This document shows, one piece after another, positions 11,250-22,726 of a stretch of 64,000 nt of DNA. The DNA lies in assembly GCA_006176705.1 (NCBI GenBank), contig QRFJ01000496.1, forward strand, positions 620,001 through 684,000, written 5' to 3'. A program made the translations under genes and the position numbers. Position 1 is the stretch's first letter. Every line of letters begins with the position of its first letter. The DNA comes from Cocos nucifera (taxonomy: Eukaryota; Streptophyta; Magnoliopsida; Arecales; Arecaceae). The notes below the pieces were generated by a model. That model had not been told where the DNA came from. It did no database searches and worked only from the letters and a program-made list of their open reading frames with translations.

Positions 11250-13550
11250 TGAAGGAAAATCCTGATTTTTCGGATCAAGTTCATTCAGATATGATCGGAT
11301 CAAGAGATATATTTCAAATTTTTTTCTTTTTGATCCTAATCAGATCTGGGATGTTTCAAATCTGATCTTTATTATTATAATAATAAAAATAAAATATAAA
11401 TAAATTAAATCAAATTTAATTTACCTTGAAGTGGGTAATCCTATTACCCATTGATGATCCTGTATGCAGCGGAAGGTTCTGGATCTAGCCACGCAAGTGC
11501 CTGGCCTCTACCGGTATCCACTCGGGTTGGATCTGGAGATCCTCTTCTTCTCTATCACATCTCCAAAAATCAGATCTGGATCTGATCTGGAGGATCTTCA
11601 AAACTCTTTTGAAGATCAGCAGTCGTCCTTTGCAGCAGCGCAGCCTTCTTAGCTTTTGATCGCCTTTCTCTGATCTGGATCGCACCAACCAAGAATCCAA
11701 AACTCCTTTTGGACGTGGAGAGCAAGAGGGAGAAGGTGGGTTTGGCATGGAGGAAGAGGAGGAGAGGCAGCCTTGGGGCATGGAGAATTGTGATTCTCAA
11801 TGAATTCTTTTCAATTCTTATCTTTGAGTTGGGCGCAGGGTCTTATTTATAGACTAAGCGTGATCCAACTCCTCTTCTTCCCAACCAATCACAACCCTTT
11901 GTGAAATCAGATCTAAATCTGATTGGTGGGAATAGAGTCCCCTGGATTCCTCCTTAGAGGGCGCCTAAGACCAGTCAAAGTTGGTTCTTAGGAGAACTCT
12001 AATTGGAATCCAAAAAGGAGATGGAGTCCTTGTCCAACAAGGACTCCTAGGCGCCTCCAACTTGGGCACACGCCTAGGGTGGCGTGCGCCCTTCCTCCTT
12101 GCCAGGTTCTGGCAGGGGGACAGGCCCCCACCAGCTCTCCAATAGGTGCATGACATGTGGTCAAAAGTCAAAGTGTCAATGGTCAACATTTGACCAGTCA
12201 AAGGTAGACTTTTGACCAAAGTCAAAGAACAAGAAATGGCAGGTGACCAAAAATGGCAGGTAATGTCTTACAAAATAAGACAACCTTTTCTGACTTGGAC
12301 AACCTCCAGTCAGACCATATGAAGGCCTCTGATTGAGCACAAACTCCTTTGGCTCAGTCAGGACAACTTATTTATGATAGTAAAAGAAGAACGTTAGGTT
12401 CAATCGAGTGCTAGCACGATTTTCCTTGAACCTAATTGAATCTCATTCAGATCAATTGAACTAGATCAGTTCAATTGATGATCACCAGATTCAAACCCTT
12501 GTTTGTGTGACCCAGTTAGGTTCAGTTCTGTATGGTAATGGGATATGTCATGATCTCTATCATCGACATCATCGAAACTCCTTTCGATGGATCAGAACTC
12601 TTCTGATTCGAACAGCTAGAATGATCGATCATCTAAATCATTCTAATTGCTCCCAAAATCCACCAGTGACACCTAGCAGTATATGGTGGCAACCCATCAG
12701 AGCTGAATGCGAACCTCTTGGTGCAGCTACCTGTGTGATTAAGTTCTTCTATCTTGAGCCCCGATCAGATTAGGGTTAAGGTGAACTCGTCAAACCCTAG
12801 TCTCTGTCATATGATGTAATCATTCGATTCGAGTCCAATGTGAAAATCTAAATAGAAACTCTTTCTATTATTTCACTCTACCATGGCCATGGATTTCTGG
12901 ACTTGATTCTCATGATCATCATAGGGCTGCTCCTCTACCACCGAGGTAGATAGATTCCATCTTGATGCAATCCAGTTCCTACAATGAACATGCTATAGCC
13001 AACATACACCTCAGGGTTCCATATGGCTAGGAGACCGAGTAATGGTGTAGTCAAACTATAACACCCTCAAGGTGAACTGCCGATGCATCTCAGGTCAAAG
13101 AACCAGACACACTACTGCAGCATCGAGTCAGTCATTGACGAGAAGGTAGACTCCCTAATGACTACTCGAGGTGGTCACGCTCAGTGCCCTCGTTCTCTAA
13201 CGAGTACCTGTACTCTCGCTCCGGTGTCTCCACACCGTAGACTCAAGACTCATCTACTAAAGAGAAGCGATTGTACACCAACCTTCCGGATCAATCACCA
13301 TCCTCGTGATGATCCTATGGTCGGGAGCATTTTATGAGTTAATAATGATTATTCATGTCTTAAATTTTCAACTCTTGAAAATATGAATTATCATTACCAT
13401 TAACTCAAAGGATGTATCACAGACACTAAATACACATATGTGATAGAAAATAACCCATTTTATTGATTTTAGTCAAAATTATAATTTTGCCCCTAGAAGT
13501 GTATTACAAGTGTCAGCCAATTCTGGCTTCTAGGGCACATATATCTAACA
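11250..13550 (-). repeat. Element B 3' LTR
   Basis: Runs on the minus strand from TGTTAGATATATG to TTTTCCTTCA, 2,301 bp, and pairs with 19389-21670. ORFs inside it (for example 11485-11781 and 12507-12773) are LTR shadows. By eye the two LTRs differ at about 9 of the first 76 aligned bases, mostly by transitions, so B is not a recent arrival. Confidence 0.95.
11844..11852 (-). promoter_or_regulatory. TATA box of B 3' LTR
   Basis: Minus-strand CTATAAATA, followed by AGACCCTGCGCCC, is conserved at 19966-19974 in the 5' LTR and at 54471-54480 in element C. Confidence 0.65.
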
Positions 13551-13565
13551 ATCTCCCACTTGTCC
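13551..13565 (-). other. Polypurine tract of element B
   Basis: Minus-strand GACAAGTGGGAGAT directly precedes the 3' LTR. Confidence 0.75.
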
Positions 13566-14045
13566 TAAAGCCAATTGGCTACAAGTCTAAGTCCCATCTT
13601 CTCAAGGTGGGCTTCGATCTTCTGCTGGCCCAACGGCTTTGTAAGTGGGTCTGCCACATTATCTGCGGAGTTGACTCTCTTGACCTCGACATAACCCTTC
13701 TCGAGGTAATCGCGGATGAGGTGGTATCGCCGCTCAATGTGCTTGGATTTCTGGTGAGACCTCGGCTCCTTAGCAAGGGCTATGGCGCCATTGTTGTCGC
13801 AGTATAGAGGAATGGCATCTGATGGCATTACTCCAATTTCTGCAGCAAACTTCTTGTACCAGAATGCTTCCTTCGCAGCCTCTGATGCAGCGATATATTC
13901 TGCTTCCATGGTGGAATCTGCTATCACCAGTTTGCTTGGAACTCTTCCAGCTGACAGCACCACCATTGCACACAAACAGACTCCCAGATGTCGACTTTCG
14001 ATCATCTATATCGGACATGAAATCCGAGTCTGTGTATCCCTGGAC
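13565..14045 (-). pseudogene. Element B RNase H domain, one frameshift
   Basis: Starts with QGYTDSDFMSDIDDRKSTSG, continues to GGAVSWKSSKQ in the RT frame, then shifts frame near 14000. The second frame (13565-14005) holds ADSTMEAEYIAASEAAKEA and YCDNNGAIALAKEP, and ends LRLVANWL at 13565. The acidic residues of the RNase H fold are visible in these blocks. Apart from the frame change the domain is well kept. Confidence 0.9.
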
Positions 14046-15289
14046 TTGGAGTTCTCCGTTACCAAAGACCAACATCATATCCTTAGTTCTTCTCAAGTAC
14101 TTAAGGATACATTTCACAGAAGTCCAGTGTTCTTCACCTGGATTTGACTGATATCTGCTTGTGACACTCACAGCATGGGCTATATCAGGTCGTGTACATA
14201 GCATGGCATACATGAGGCTCCCTATTGCAGAAGCATAAGGGATCTTGCTCATGCGTTCTATTTCCTCAGGTGTGCTGGGGCACATCTTCTTGGAAAGATG
14301 AATACCATGTCTGAAGGGTATTAATCCCCTCTTAGAGTTTTCCATACTAAACCTCTTTAGTACTTTCTCTATGTACATCTTCTGTGAAAGTCCTAGCATC
14401 CTATTCGGTCTATCCCTATAGACCTTAATTCCTAGAATAAAGGATGCTTCACCTAGGTCTTTCATGGAGAATTCCTTGGACAACCATAATCTTGACTGAT
14501 GTCAACATGGGAATATCATTCCCAATAAGGAGGATGTCATCCACGTACAATACGAGGAAGACAACAGCGCTCCCACTGACCCTTTTTGAAAACACATGGT
14601 TCCTCTTCATTTTTGATGAAACCAAACTTTTTGATCACATCATTGAAACGAGTGTTCCAGCTCCGAGATGCTTGCTTAAGTCCATATATGGACCTTTGCA
14701 GCTTGCAAACCTTGTGATCAGTATCACTGGATGTGAAACCTAGCGGCTGTTCCATATAGATATCTTCCTCAAGATATCCATTTAAGAATGCCGTTTTCAC
14801 GTCCATTTGCCATATTTCATAATCGAAATAGGCTGCAACGGCAAGCAATGTGCGGATGGATTTTAGCATAGCCACTGGGGAAAAGGTATCCTGATAGTCA
14901 ATGCCTTCGCGTTGACTATAACCTTTTGCCACTAGTCTAGCCTTGAATGTCTCCACATTCCCATCTGCACCAATCTTTCTCTTGAAGATCCATTTACACC
15001 CAATAGGTACTATACCTTCTGGTGGATCTACCAAGGTCCAGACTTGGTTTGAGTGCATCGAGTCAATTTCTGACTGCATTGCCTCTAGCCATTTCTCGGA
15101 GTCGATATCTGATATCGCCTCGTTGTAGGTTTTGGGATCATCACCATGAGCACCATTACCTACGAGAAATATTTCCTCTACTTCCTCTGAAATAATACCT
15201 AAGTATCTTTCAGGGGGACGGAAAACTCTTTCCGATCTACGAGGTGGAGGAGGTAGTGTTCTTATTGGCTCAACCTGATTTGGTTCCAA
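14046..15289 (-). pseudogene. Element B reverse transcriptase, frameshifted
   Basis: The piece 14537-15289 contains the linker (PPPPRRSERVFRPPERY), then KWLEAMQSEIDSMHSNQVW, GCKWIFKRKIG, WQMDVKTAFLNGYLEEDIY and SIYGLKQASRSWNTRF. A frame change follows PCVFKK; the catalytic YVDD codons at 14536-14547 are intact but lie in another frame. The piece 13770-14483 carries the thumb-like block SMKDLGEASFILGIKVYRD and CTRPDIAHAVSVTSRYQS. In function it would make element cDNA. It is not translatable in one frame. Confidence 0.92.
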
Positions 15290-15367
15290 TTGGTCCTTAG
15301 CTCGTTGTACTTGTGAGACTTTCTCATCAAGCTTAATCTGCTTTCCAATGCCGCTATCTTGAATAAA

Positions 15368-16329
15368 CTATTTTTCAAGAAAGATGGCATGTCGACTCAC
15401 AATCACATTGTGGTCTTCTGGAATGTAGAAATAGTATCCTAATGACTCTTTAGGATATCCTATGAATCGAGCTCTGAAGGACCTAAACTCTAACTTGTCC
15501 GCTTGTTGTCTTTTGACATGAGCCGGACAACCCCAAATTCTGAGATGACTCAGACTTGGTTTCTTACCGTGCCATATCTCATACGGTGTGGTAGGAACGG
15601 TTTTAGAGGGAACCCTATTCAGTAGATAAATTGAAGTTAACAATGAGTGTCCCCAAAGAAAATCAGGGAGGTCTGTGAAGCTCATCATGGATCGAACCAT
15701 ATCCAATAGAGTCCGATTTCTCCATTCTGAAACCCCGTTGAGTTGAGGTGTTCCTGGTGGAGTCCATTGAGAGACTATGCCATTATCCTTGAGATAGTCT
15801 AGGAATTTCCTGCTAAGGTATTCACCTCCTCGATCTGATCGAAGAACCTTAATGGGTTTTTTCAGTTTGTTTTTCTACTTCATGTCTGAATTCTTTGAAC
15901 TTTTCAAAAGCTTCAGACTTGTGTCTCATAAGATACACATACCCATACCTAGACAGATCATCGGTAAAGGTAATGAAGTAGACAAAATTGCCTCTAGCCG
16001 GCACATCAAATGGGCCGCACACATCAGTATGTACTAGGGCAAGGAGATCTGTGGCCCTCTCCCCATGTCCAACAAAAGGGAGTTTAGTCATTTTGCCTTG
16101 AAGACAAGATTCACAAGTTGGATATGACTCGAAAGTCAATGGACTCAATAGCCCATTTTTCTCCAATTTGTTGATCCTATCTTCTGCTATATGACCTAAT
16201 CTCAGGTGCCATAGATATCTGTCATTTGGACTATCCCTAGGTCGTTTGGCATTCACGTTTTGCTCGATAGTTAGAACAGGTACATCAATATGTAGCTGAT
16301 AAAGACCATTAATAAGGAAACCATTTGCA
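15368..16329 (-). pseudogene. Element B integrase with GAG-pre-integrase region
   Basis: The upper piece (within 15849-16676) reads YLWHLRLGHIAEDR and CESCLQGKM of the HHCC zinc region, then the catalytic core HTDVCGPFD and TFTDDLSRYGYVYL. The third acidic residue lies in the GGEYLSRKF block near 15810, in another frame; 15368-15706 holds the C-terminal part with VPSKTVPTTPYEIWHGKKPS and IGYPKESLGYYFY. A frame break near 15850 (KQTEKTH) separates the parts. The three catalytic acids appear present. Confidence 0.88.
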
Positions 16330-16660
16330 ATTTTATTTCTTTCATAAAGAATGTTACAATGGTCCTTAAAGAAGGTAATCACATAGCCTTCTTGTGCTAA
16401 GCATGAAACAGAAATCAAATTCCTGCTAGCTGCAGGCACATAATAACAGTCTTTCAAAACTAAGTCTAAACCAGATGGTAATCGAAGAGGGTATGTTCCC
16501 ATGGCTACTGCAGCAACTCTTGCTCCATTACCGATGCGTAGGATCATGTCTCCATCCCTCAACCTCCTGCTATCCTCAAGACCCTGCATGGAAGTGCACA
16601 GATGAGCACTAGAACCAGAGTCAAGCACCCAACTGGATGCAGAAGAAACCGTAAGGTTAG
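16330..16660 (-). pseudogene. Element B aspartic protease, active-site motif intact
   Basis: WVLDSGSSAHLC carries the D-S-G active site at about 16617-16625. The flap and C-terminal part include ARVAAVAMGTYPL and LKDCYYVPAASRNLISVS. Open in the same frame as the following integrase N-half. In A and C the same motif has decayed to N-S-S and D-S-S. Confidence 0.85.
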
Positions 16661-17518
16661 ACTCAATAACGAGCATACCTCCAGAAGGACCTTCCTTCTT
16701 GTTCTTCAGGGTGGCCAGGTAAGTAGGGCAGTTCCGCTTCCAATGGCCGTCGCTGTTGCAATGGAAACACTTTCCTTTGACATCGGCCTTTTTTCTTCGG
16801 CTCTGCCTTCTTCTTCTTTGATCCTTCCACCTTTTGCTTTTTCACAGACTTCTTTTTCTTTCCATAAGACTTTCTTTTGGAAGAAGTCCGTTCCATAGCA
16901 AGAACTGAGCCTTTAGAACCTTTCATAGAAAGCTCAGCGGTAACCAGCATATTCATTAATTCGGCCAAGGAATTTTGAAGTTTATGCATGTGGTAATTCA
17001 TGATGAATTGCCCATATGCATCAGTCAAGGATTGCAGAATAATATCGTTCTGCAGGATCCAAGTCCTAACTTCACACCGAGCTTCTCAAGCTCTTCCATG
17101 TCCTTGATCATTCATCAGACAGTGATCTTGGACTGACTGCCCATCACGCATCTTAGCCTTAAAAAGTCATTTCGTGACTTGATATTTGGCTGCGCGACTC
17201 TGTTCACCAAACATCTCCTGCAGGTGAGCCAACATTTGGCGAGCAGTCCCGATATCTTCATGTTGGCGCTGGAGCTCATCAGACATCGAGCCCAACATGT
17301 AATATCTGGCCTTATTATCTTCGTCTATCCATTTTTCCAGAGATGCTCTCTGTTCAAGTGGATGGACGGGCTGGTAAGGTGGGAGGGTCCTGGTCCAAAT
17401 ACATGGGTTAACTTCTCAAAACCCAAAATAATTTTGTAGTTCCTGAGCCAATCTTTATAATTGGGTCCGTCAGTCTATGTGTGTCCAGGATACGTGCCAA
17501 TGGGTTGGACGCAGACAT
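16661..17518 (-). pseudogene. Element B gag (UBN2-type), frameshifted
   Basis: The start codon is at 17516-17518. The open piece 16663-17028 includes YGQFIMNYHMHKLQNSLAEL and a lysine-rich basic tail. A frame change in that tail throws the zinc knuckle out of frame; in the correct frame CFHCNSDGHWKRNC (CCHC) is intact near 16730-16770. The N-terminal half is broken by small indels around 17050-17180 and 17340-17470. Gag would build the particle and bind RNA. Confidence 0.85.
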
Positions 17519-19374
17519 TTTCCTATAGAGAGTCAAAGATTCTAGTTAGATACTGTAATTATGACTTGACCAATTTATTTAGGAATTTTATTTTTAAATA
17601 AATTAGCTTCCACTATTTTCTCGGATCCCTACACTCCCTCTGTAGAGATGCAAAAATCTCCACGATTAATGATTTCTAGTGGGTGGTGCGGTCTCACCAA
17701 CTGACTCATCACCTCACCTAACAGTTATTGGTGATGGGTTAGCCAATGAGTGAACAACTCTTGTTCAATGATTCTCTAATCATGGTGCACCCAAACTTGG
17801 TCTCTAATTCATGAATCTCACCGTATCCGAAATATTGATCCACTCCTTAGTTAAGTCAGACCCACCATTTGCATAGACTGGATTCCTAATTGAGTCTCTC
17901 ACCGTATCCAAAATATTGAGCCCAACTCATCCTCCAGCCCATAGCATCCAATGCCTAATAGACATGGTTGCATCTTCTCGGTGCAACTGAGCCACTGTAT
18001 CCAGCCGAGAACAATCAACCCCGGGAAGGGCCCGCACATCTACAATGGTGGAAGACCTCAGACTTAATCTTTTCTTAGGGAGAATTGATTCAGGTCTCAT
18101 TAAACTAGACTTGTCATAGTCATAACAATTATGACTAACCTAGTGGCATGGGTTAGCTCGGATTATTGACCACCTCAGATCAGAACTGTGTCAACAGATA
18201 TGGCCAGGTAAGTGAGATCGGTGGAAGGAATATGCCATTAACTCGTACAAGAATGCATTCAGGTCGAGTAGCTTCCAATTAAAAATCAGTCGGTCGTATG
18301 TGCCAAACTTACCTTAGACACCAAATTATTGAGCCAGAACCAATTGGGTTAGCCTACAATCCAGACTCTAACCTCTGAGCCTAATTAGGTCTTGCTTGAT
18401 CGTGACTCGATCTTGACCCAGACTTAATCCTATTAGGCTGGTCAATTTAAGCATTGTTGATCCCATCTAACCAACTCTTGATTCGGTTTGATCAACCGCT
18501 TAGACCTAATTGAGCTACCCAAGCCCGAACCCAGTATTATGAATATGTCTTAGATCTGAAATTCTCAATTTTAGACCTAATTAATATTTCATAATCTTAA
18601 TTTTTAATTAAGTAGGGTTCATAAACAAAATATGCACAATAAATCCTAGGGATTTCAGGATCTAGGATTTTGCAGAAAGTAAGTTTTGGGTTTCTGATTA
18701 AGGACGAACACGCAGCACCCCTACACATCATAAGAACACCCCATCGGAATGGAAGGAGAGGGCCTTTAAACCCTTCTTCATTCTTATGACCGGACGGCCA
18801 AGAGGAACGCCTTAATCAGGAACATGCAATACTACAAAATAGTTTTAGATCTATATCATATATCTCATATACAAATTAGATCTAATCATGGCATATTTTG
18901 CATACATCTCATGTATCGAATCATGCATATTTTTAGATCTAAATTATCTCATAATAATCTAAAAAATTAGATTTAAATTGATCTAATCAAAATAAATTCT
19001 AATCTAGACAACTATGTAGAACTATTCTACAACTAGTCTAGACATGCATCAATCATATCTCATATGATGTTTAAAATTAAATAAATTTTTTTATTATTTT
19101 TTAGATATTATTATAATAATTATAATATCAAAAAATAGTAAATAAATAGATCTAAAATATGATTTAATCAGATTAAATCGTAAACATGCAAGACTATTCT
19201 ATAGAACTATTCTATTTTAGAACTAGTCATGCATATTTTCTAATCTTAGATCCAAATCATTTAATTTTAATTTTTTTTGATTTTAGATCTGATCACATCT
19301 CATGTGACATCTAAAATTACTTATTTTCTAATTAGAATAAATTTGAAATCAGATCTAAATACTTTAGAACCTTG
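17519..19374 (-). other. Element B leader between PBS and gag
   Basis: About 1.86 kb of noncoding sequence, AT-rich toward the PBS, with conserved blocks shared with A and C. No supported reading frame. It probably holds packaging and dimerisation signals, which I cannot locate. Confidence 0.8.
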
Positions 19375-19386
19375 GCTCTAATACCA
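19375..19386 (-). other. Primer-binding site of element B
   Basis: Minus-strand TGGTATTAGAGC lies 2 bp after the LTR end and differs by one C-to-T change from the initiator-Met-tRNA site TGGTATCAGAGC seen in element C. Confidence 0.85.
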
Positions 19387-19388
19387 GT

Positions 19389-21670
19389 TGAAGGGAAATC
19401 CTGATTTCTCGAACCAGATTCGTTCAGATCTGATCGGATCAAGAGATATATTTTAAATTTTTTTTTTTTAATCCTAATTAGATCTGAAATGTTTTAGATC
19501 TGATCCTTATTATTATAATAATACAAATAAAATTTAAATAAATTAAATTAAATTTAATTTACCTTGAAGTGGGTAATCCTATTACCCATTGATGATCCTG
19601 TATGTAGCGGAAGGTTCTGGATCTAGCCATGCAAGTGCCTGGCCTCTACCGATATCCATTTAGACTAGATCTAGAGATCCTCTTCTTCTCTATCATGTCT
19701 CCAAAAATCAAATCTAGATCTGATCTGGAGGATCTTCAAAACTCCTTTCAAAGATCAACAGTCATCCTTTGCAGCAGCGCAGCCTTCTAGCTTTCAGTCG
19801 CCTTTCTCTCATCTAGATTGCACCAACCAAGAATTCAAACACTTTAGATATGGAGAGGAGAGGGAGACGGTGGATTTGGCATGGAGGAAGAGAGGAGAAG
19901 TAGTCTTGGGGCATGGAGAATTGTGATTCCTTTTCCAATTCTTATTTGAATTAGGCGCAGGGTCTTATTTATAGACTAAGCGTGATCCAACTCCTCTTCT
20001 TCCCAATCAATCATAACTCTTTATGAAATCAGATCTAAATTTGATTGGTGGAAATAGAGTCCCCTAGATTCCTCCTTAGAGGGTGCCTAAGACCAGTCAA
20101 AGATGGTTCTTAGGGGAACTCTAATCGGAATCCAAAAAGGAGATGGAGTCCTTGTCCAATAGGGACTCTTAGGCATCTCCAAATTGGGCACATGCCAAGG
20201 GTGGCATGCGCCCTCCTCCTTGCCAGGTTTTGCAGGAGGACAGGCCCCCACCAACTCTCCAATAGGTGCATGACACGTGGACAAAAGTCAAAGTATCAAT
20301 GGTCAACATTTGACCAGTCAAAGGTCAACTTTTGACCAAAGTCAAAGAACGAGAAATGGCAGGTGACCAAAAATGGTAGGTAATGTCTTACAAAATAAGA
20401 CAACTTTTTCAGACTTAGACAAGCTCCAGTCAGACTAGGTGAAGACTTCTGAATGAGCACAAACTCCTTTGGCTCAGTCAGGATAACTTATTTATGATAG
20501 CAAAAGAAGAACGTTAGGTTCAATCGAGTGCTAGCACGATTTCCTTGAACTTAATTGAATCTTATTCAGATCAATTGAACTAGATCAGTTCAATTGATGA
20601 TCATCAGATTCAAATCCTTGTTTGTGTGATCCAGTTAGGTTCAGTTCTGTATGATAATGGGATATGTCATGATCTCTATCATTGACATCATCAAAACTCC
20701 TTTCGATGGATCAGAACTCTTCTGATTCGAACAGCTAGAATGATCGATCATCTAAATCATTCTAATTGCTCCCAAAATCCACCAGTGACACCTAGTAGTA
20801 TATGGTGGCAACCCATCAGAACTGAATACGAACCTCTTGGTGCAGCTATCTGTGTGATTAAGTTCTTCTATCTTGAGCTCCGATCAGATTAGGGTTAAGG
20901 TGAACTCGTCAAACCCTAGTTTCTGTCATATGATGTAATCATTCGATTCAAGTCCAATGTGAAAATCTAAATAGAAACTCTTTCTATTATTTCACTCTGC
21001 CATGGCCATGGATTTCTGGACTTGATTCTCATGATCATCATAGGGCTGCTCCTCTACCACCGAGGTAGATAGATTCCATCTTGATGCTATCCAGTTCCTA
21101 CAATGAACATGCTATAGCCAACATACACCTCAGAGATTCTGAATGGCTAGGAGATCGAGTAATGGTGTAGTCAAACTATAACACCCTCAAGGTGAACTGC
21201 CGATGCACCTCAGGTCAAAGAATCAGACACACCACTGCAGCATCGAGTCAGTCATTGACGAGAAGGTAGACTTCCTAATGACTACTCAAGGTGGTCATGC
21301 TCAGTGCCCTCATTCTCTAACGAGTATCTATACTCTCACTTTGATGTCTCCATACCGTAGACTTAAGACTCATCTACTAAATAGAAGTGATTGTACACCA
21401 ACCTTCCAGATCAATTACCATCCTCATGATGATCCTATGGTCGGAAGCATTTTATGAGTTAATAATGATTATTCATGTCTTAAATTTTTAACTCTTGAAA
21501 ATATGAATTATCATTACCATTAACTCAAAGGATATATCACAGACACTAAATACACATATGTGATAGAAAATAACCTATTTTATTGATTATAGTCAAAATT
21601 ATAATTTTGCCCCTAGAAGTGTATTACAAGTGTCAGCCAATTCTGGCTTCTAGGGCACATATATCTAACA
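19389..21670 (-). repeat. Element B 5' LTR
   Basis: 2,282 bp, from TGTTAGATATATG at 21670 to TTTCCCTTCA at 19389 on the minus strand. It pairs with 11250-13550. TATA box at 19966-19974. Confidence 0.95.
19966..19974 (-). promoter_or_regulatory. TATA box of B 5' LTR (element promoter)
   Basis: Minus-strand CTATAAATA precedes AGACCCTGCGCC. Transcription would proceed toward lower coordinates through gag-pol. Confidence 0.65.
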
Positions 21671-21675
21671 TCAAG
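21671..21675. other. Target-site duplication of element B, right copy
   Basis: TCAAG, identical to 11245-11249; the G LTR continues directly after it. Confidence 0.95.
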
Positions 21676-22103
21676 TTTGGATGGGATAGCTATAGGTAAC
21701 AAACAATTCTTAGCTAACTCCAATCTAGAGGAGTTTAGAGGTTCTGGAGATCTGCCATGCTTGGACCATCGTTTGCCATATGATGAGCCGATGCCGAGGC
21801 CTTTTCGGGCAACTGATAAGAGAAGTCCAAGAGGAGCTCGACAGGTAGAGAAGCTCGAGAAGAGTTTGACTGGTGGTGAAGCCTATCTGGAGTTCGACCA
21901 TCGAAGGAGTCTGACTGAAGAAGAAGTTCGGCAGGAGTTTGATTGCTGAAGGAGTCTAGATAAAGGACAAGTCCGATAGGAGTTCGACTGCTGAAGGAGA
22001 AGTCCGGTAGGAGTCCGACTGCTAAAGGAGTCCAAGAGATCTTATGGATTCAAAGGTCAGACATTTTGATTGAACTTCGATAGAAGTGGATTTATCCCCA
22101 ACA
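21676..22103 (-). repeat. Element G 3' LTR, part 2 (U3 side)
   Basis: Continues the LTR cut at 11249 and ends CCCCAACA at 22103, the minus-strand start TGTTGGGG. It aligns with 32850-33314. Confidence 0.9.
21880..22035. repeat. GA-rich tandem repeats in the U3 of LTR G
   Basis: Imperfect units built on GAAGGAGAAGTCCG and CAGGAGTCCGACTGCT follow one another several times. The same array occurs in the other LTR at about 33015-33205 with a different arrangement of units. It lies upstream of the TATA box and may act as promoter repeats. Confidence 0.7.
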
Positions 22104-22407
22104 ATAGTTTCTCTACTCACGAGTTCGAAATTCAAAAGAAGGAAGTATGGATGCGACTGTCGAAGTTTCTTTTCTGCGTCTATTTGAAAGAGATATTTTG
22201 GCATCTACCGCATCAGCTCTTGGGATCATTAAATTTGAAATGACTTTGAGAAGACAGCCCTTTAAATTTTCCACCGTAACACTACCCTAGGTATGGCATA
22301 ATTAAAGACCTACCCATTGCCACTCTCCTATCATGATGAGTGGGACGCGATGCACATGGAGCGGCCGAGTAAGATCTGCAATCATAATCGCCTCAGGTTG
22401 TCCTTGG

Positions 22408-22417
22408 CTATTTAAGA
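22408..22417 (+). promoter_or_regulatory. Possible TATA box for the antisense ORF of G
   Basis: CTATTTAAGA followed by CCTTCTCCCTCCTCC, a pyrimidine-rich initiator-like stretch, lies about 310 bp upstream of the ATG at 22727 on the strand opposite to gag-pol. Placement fits a private promoter, but there is no independent proof. Confidence 0.45.
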
Positions 22418-22726
22418 CCTTCTCCCTCCTCCGAAATTCATTCTTACTTGAGTCTTCTTCCCTCCTGAGCCCTTGCCTTCTTCTTGCTCGAGAGCACCGA
22501 CTCTTTCTTGCATCCTCTCTAGTTTTCGGTGCTCCTCCACTAGATTTTTGTCGCACCCATCGCTTCTTTGTCCCTCTCAATCAACTTAGGTCAGCCTCCT
22601 ATCACTTATTTTTAATTTCTCTAGCATCTTTTTTCTTTTTGCTCTTTCGATTTCTATGGCAGAAGCTTCTATAGTGCATTTTTCCTTGATTTTTGAGGGT
22701 TTTCTTGGGGTTTTATTTTGATTTGA

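Larger units (their letters stand above)
11250..21670 (-). mobile_element. Element B: complete Angela/Tork-like copia retrotransposon
   Basis: Structurally complete at 10,421 bp: both LTRs, PBS, long leader, gag, protease, integrase, RT, RNase H, polypurine tract, and a perfect 5-bp TSD. It lies inside the 3' LTR of G and is therefore the last insertion of the nested stack. It is the best-preserved member of the A/B/C family, but gag, RT and RNase H contain frameshifts, so it cannot make its proteins unaided. Lineage is inferred from the UBN2-type gag, the RT text, a Met-tRNA PBS and the long LTRs. Confidence 0.95.

Noticed and set aside
11485..11781. Overlapping ORFs of 76 and 98 codons in the B 3' LTR
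   Set aside because: They are leader/U5 composition effects; the 5' LTR copy has stops and indels in the same place.
22302..22580. Minus-strand ORF of 92 codons in G
   Set aside because: It is opposite to the presumed leader of the antisense ORF; arginine-rich composition artefact.
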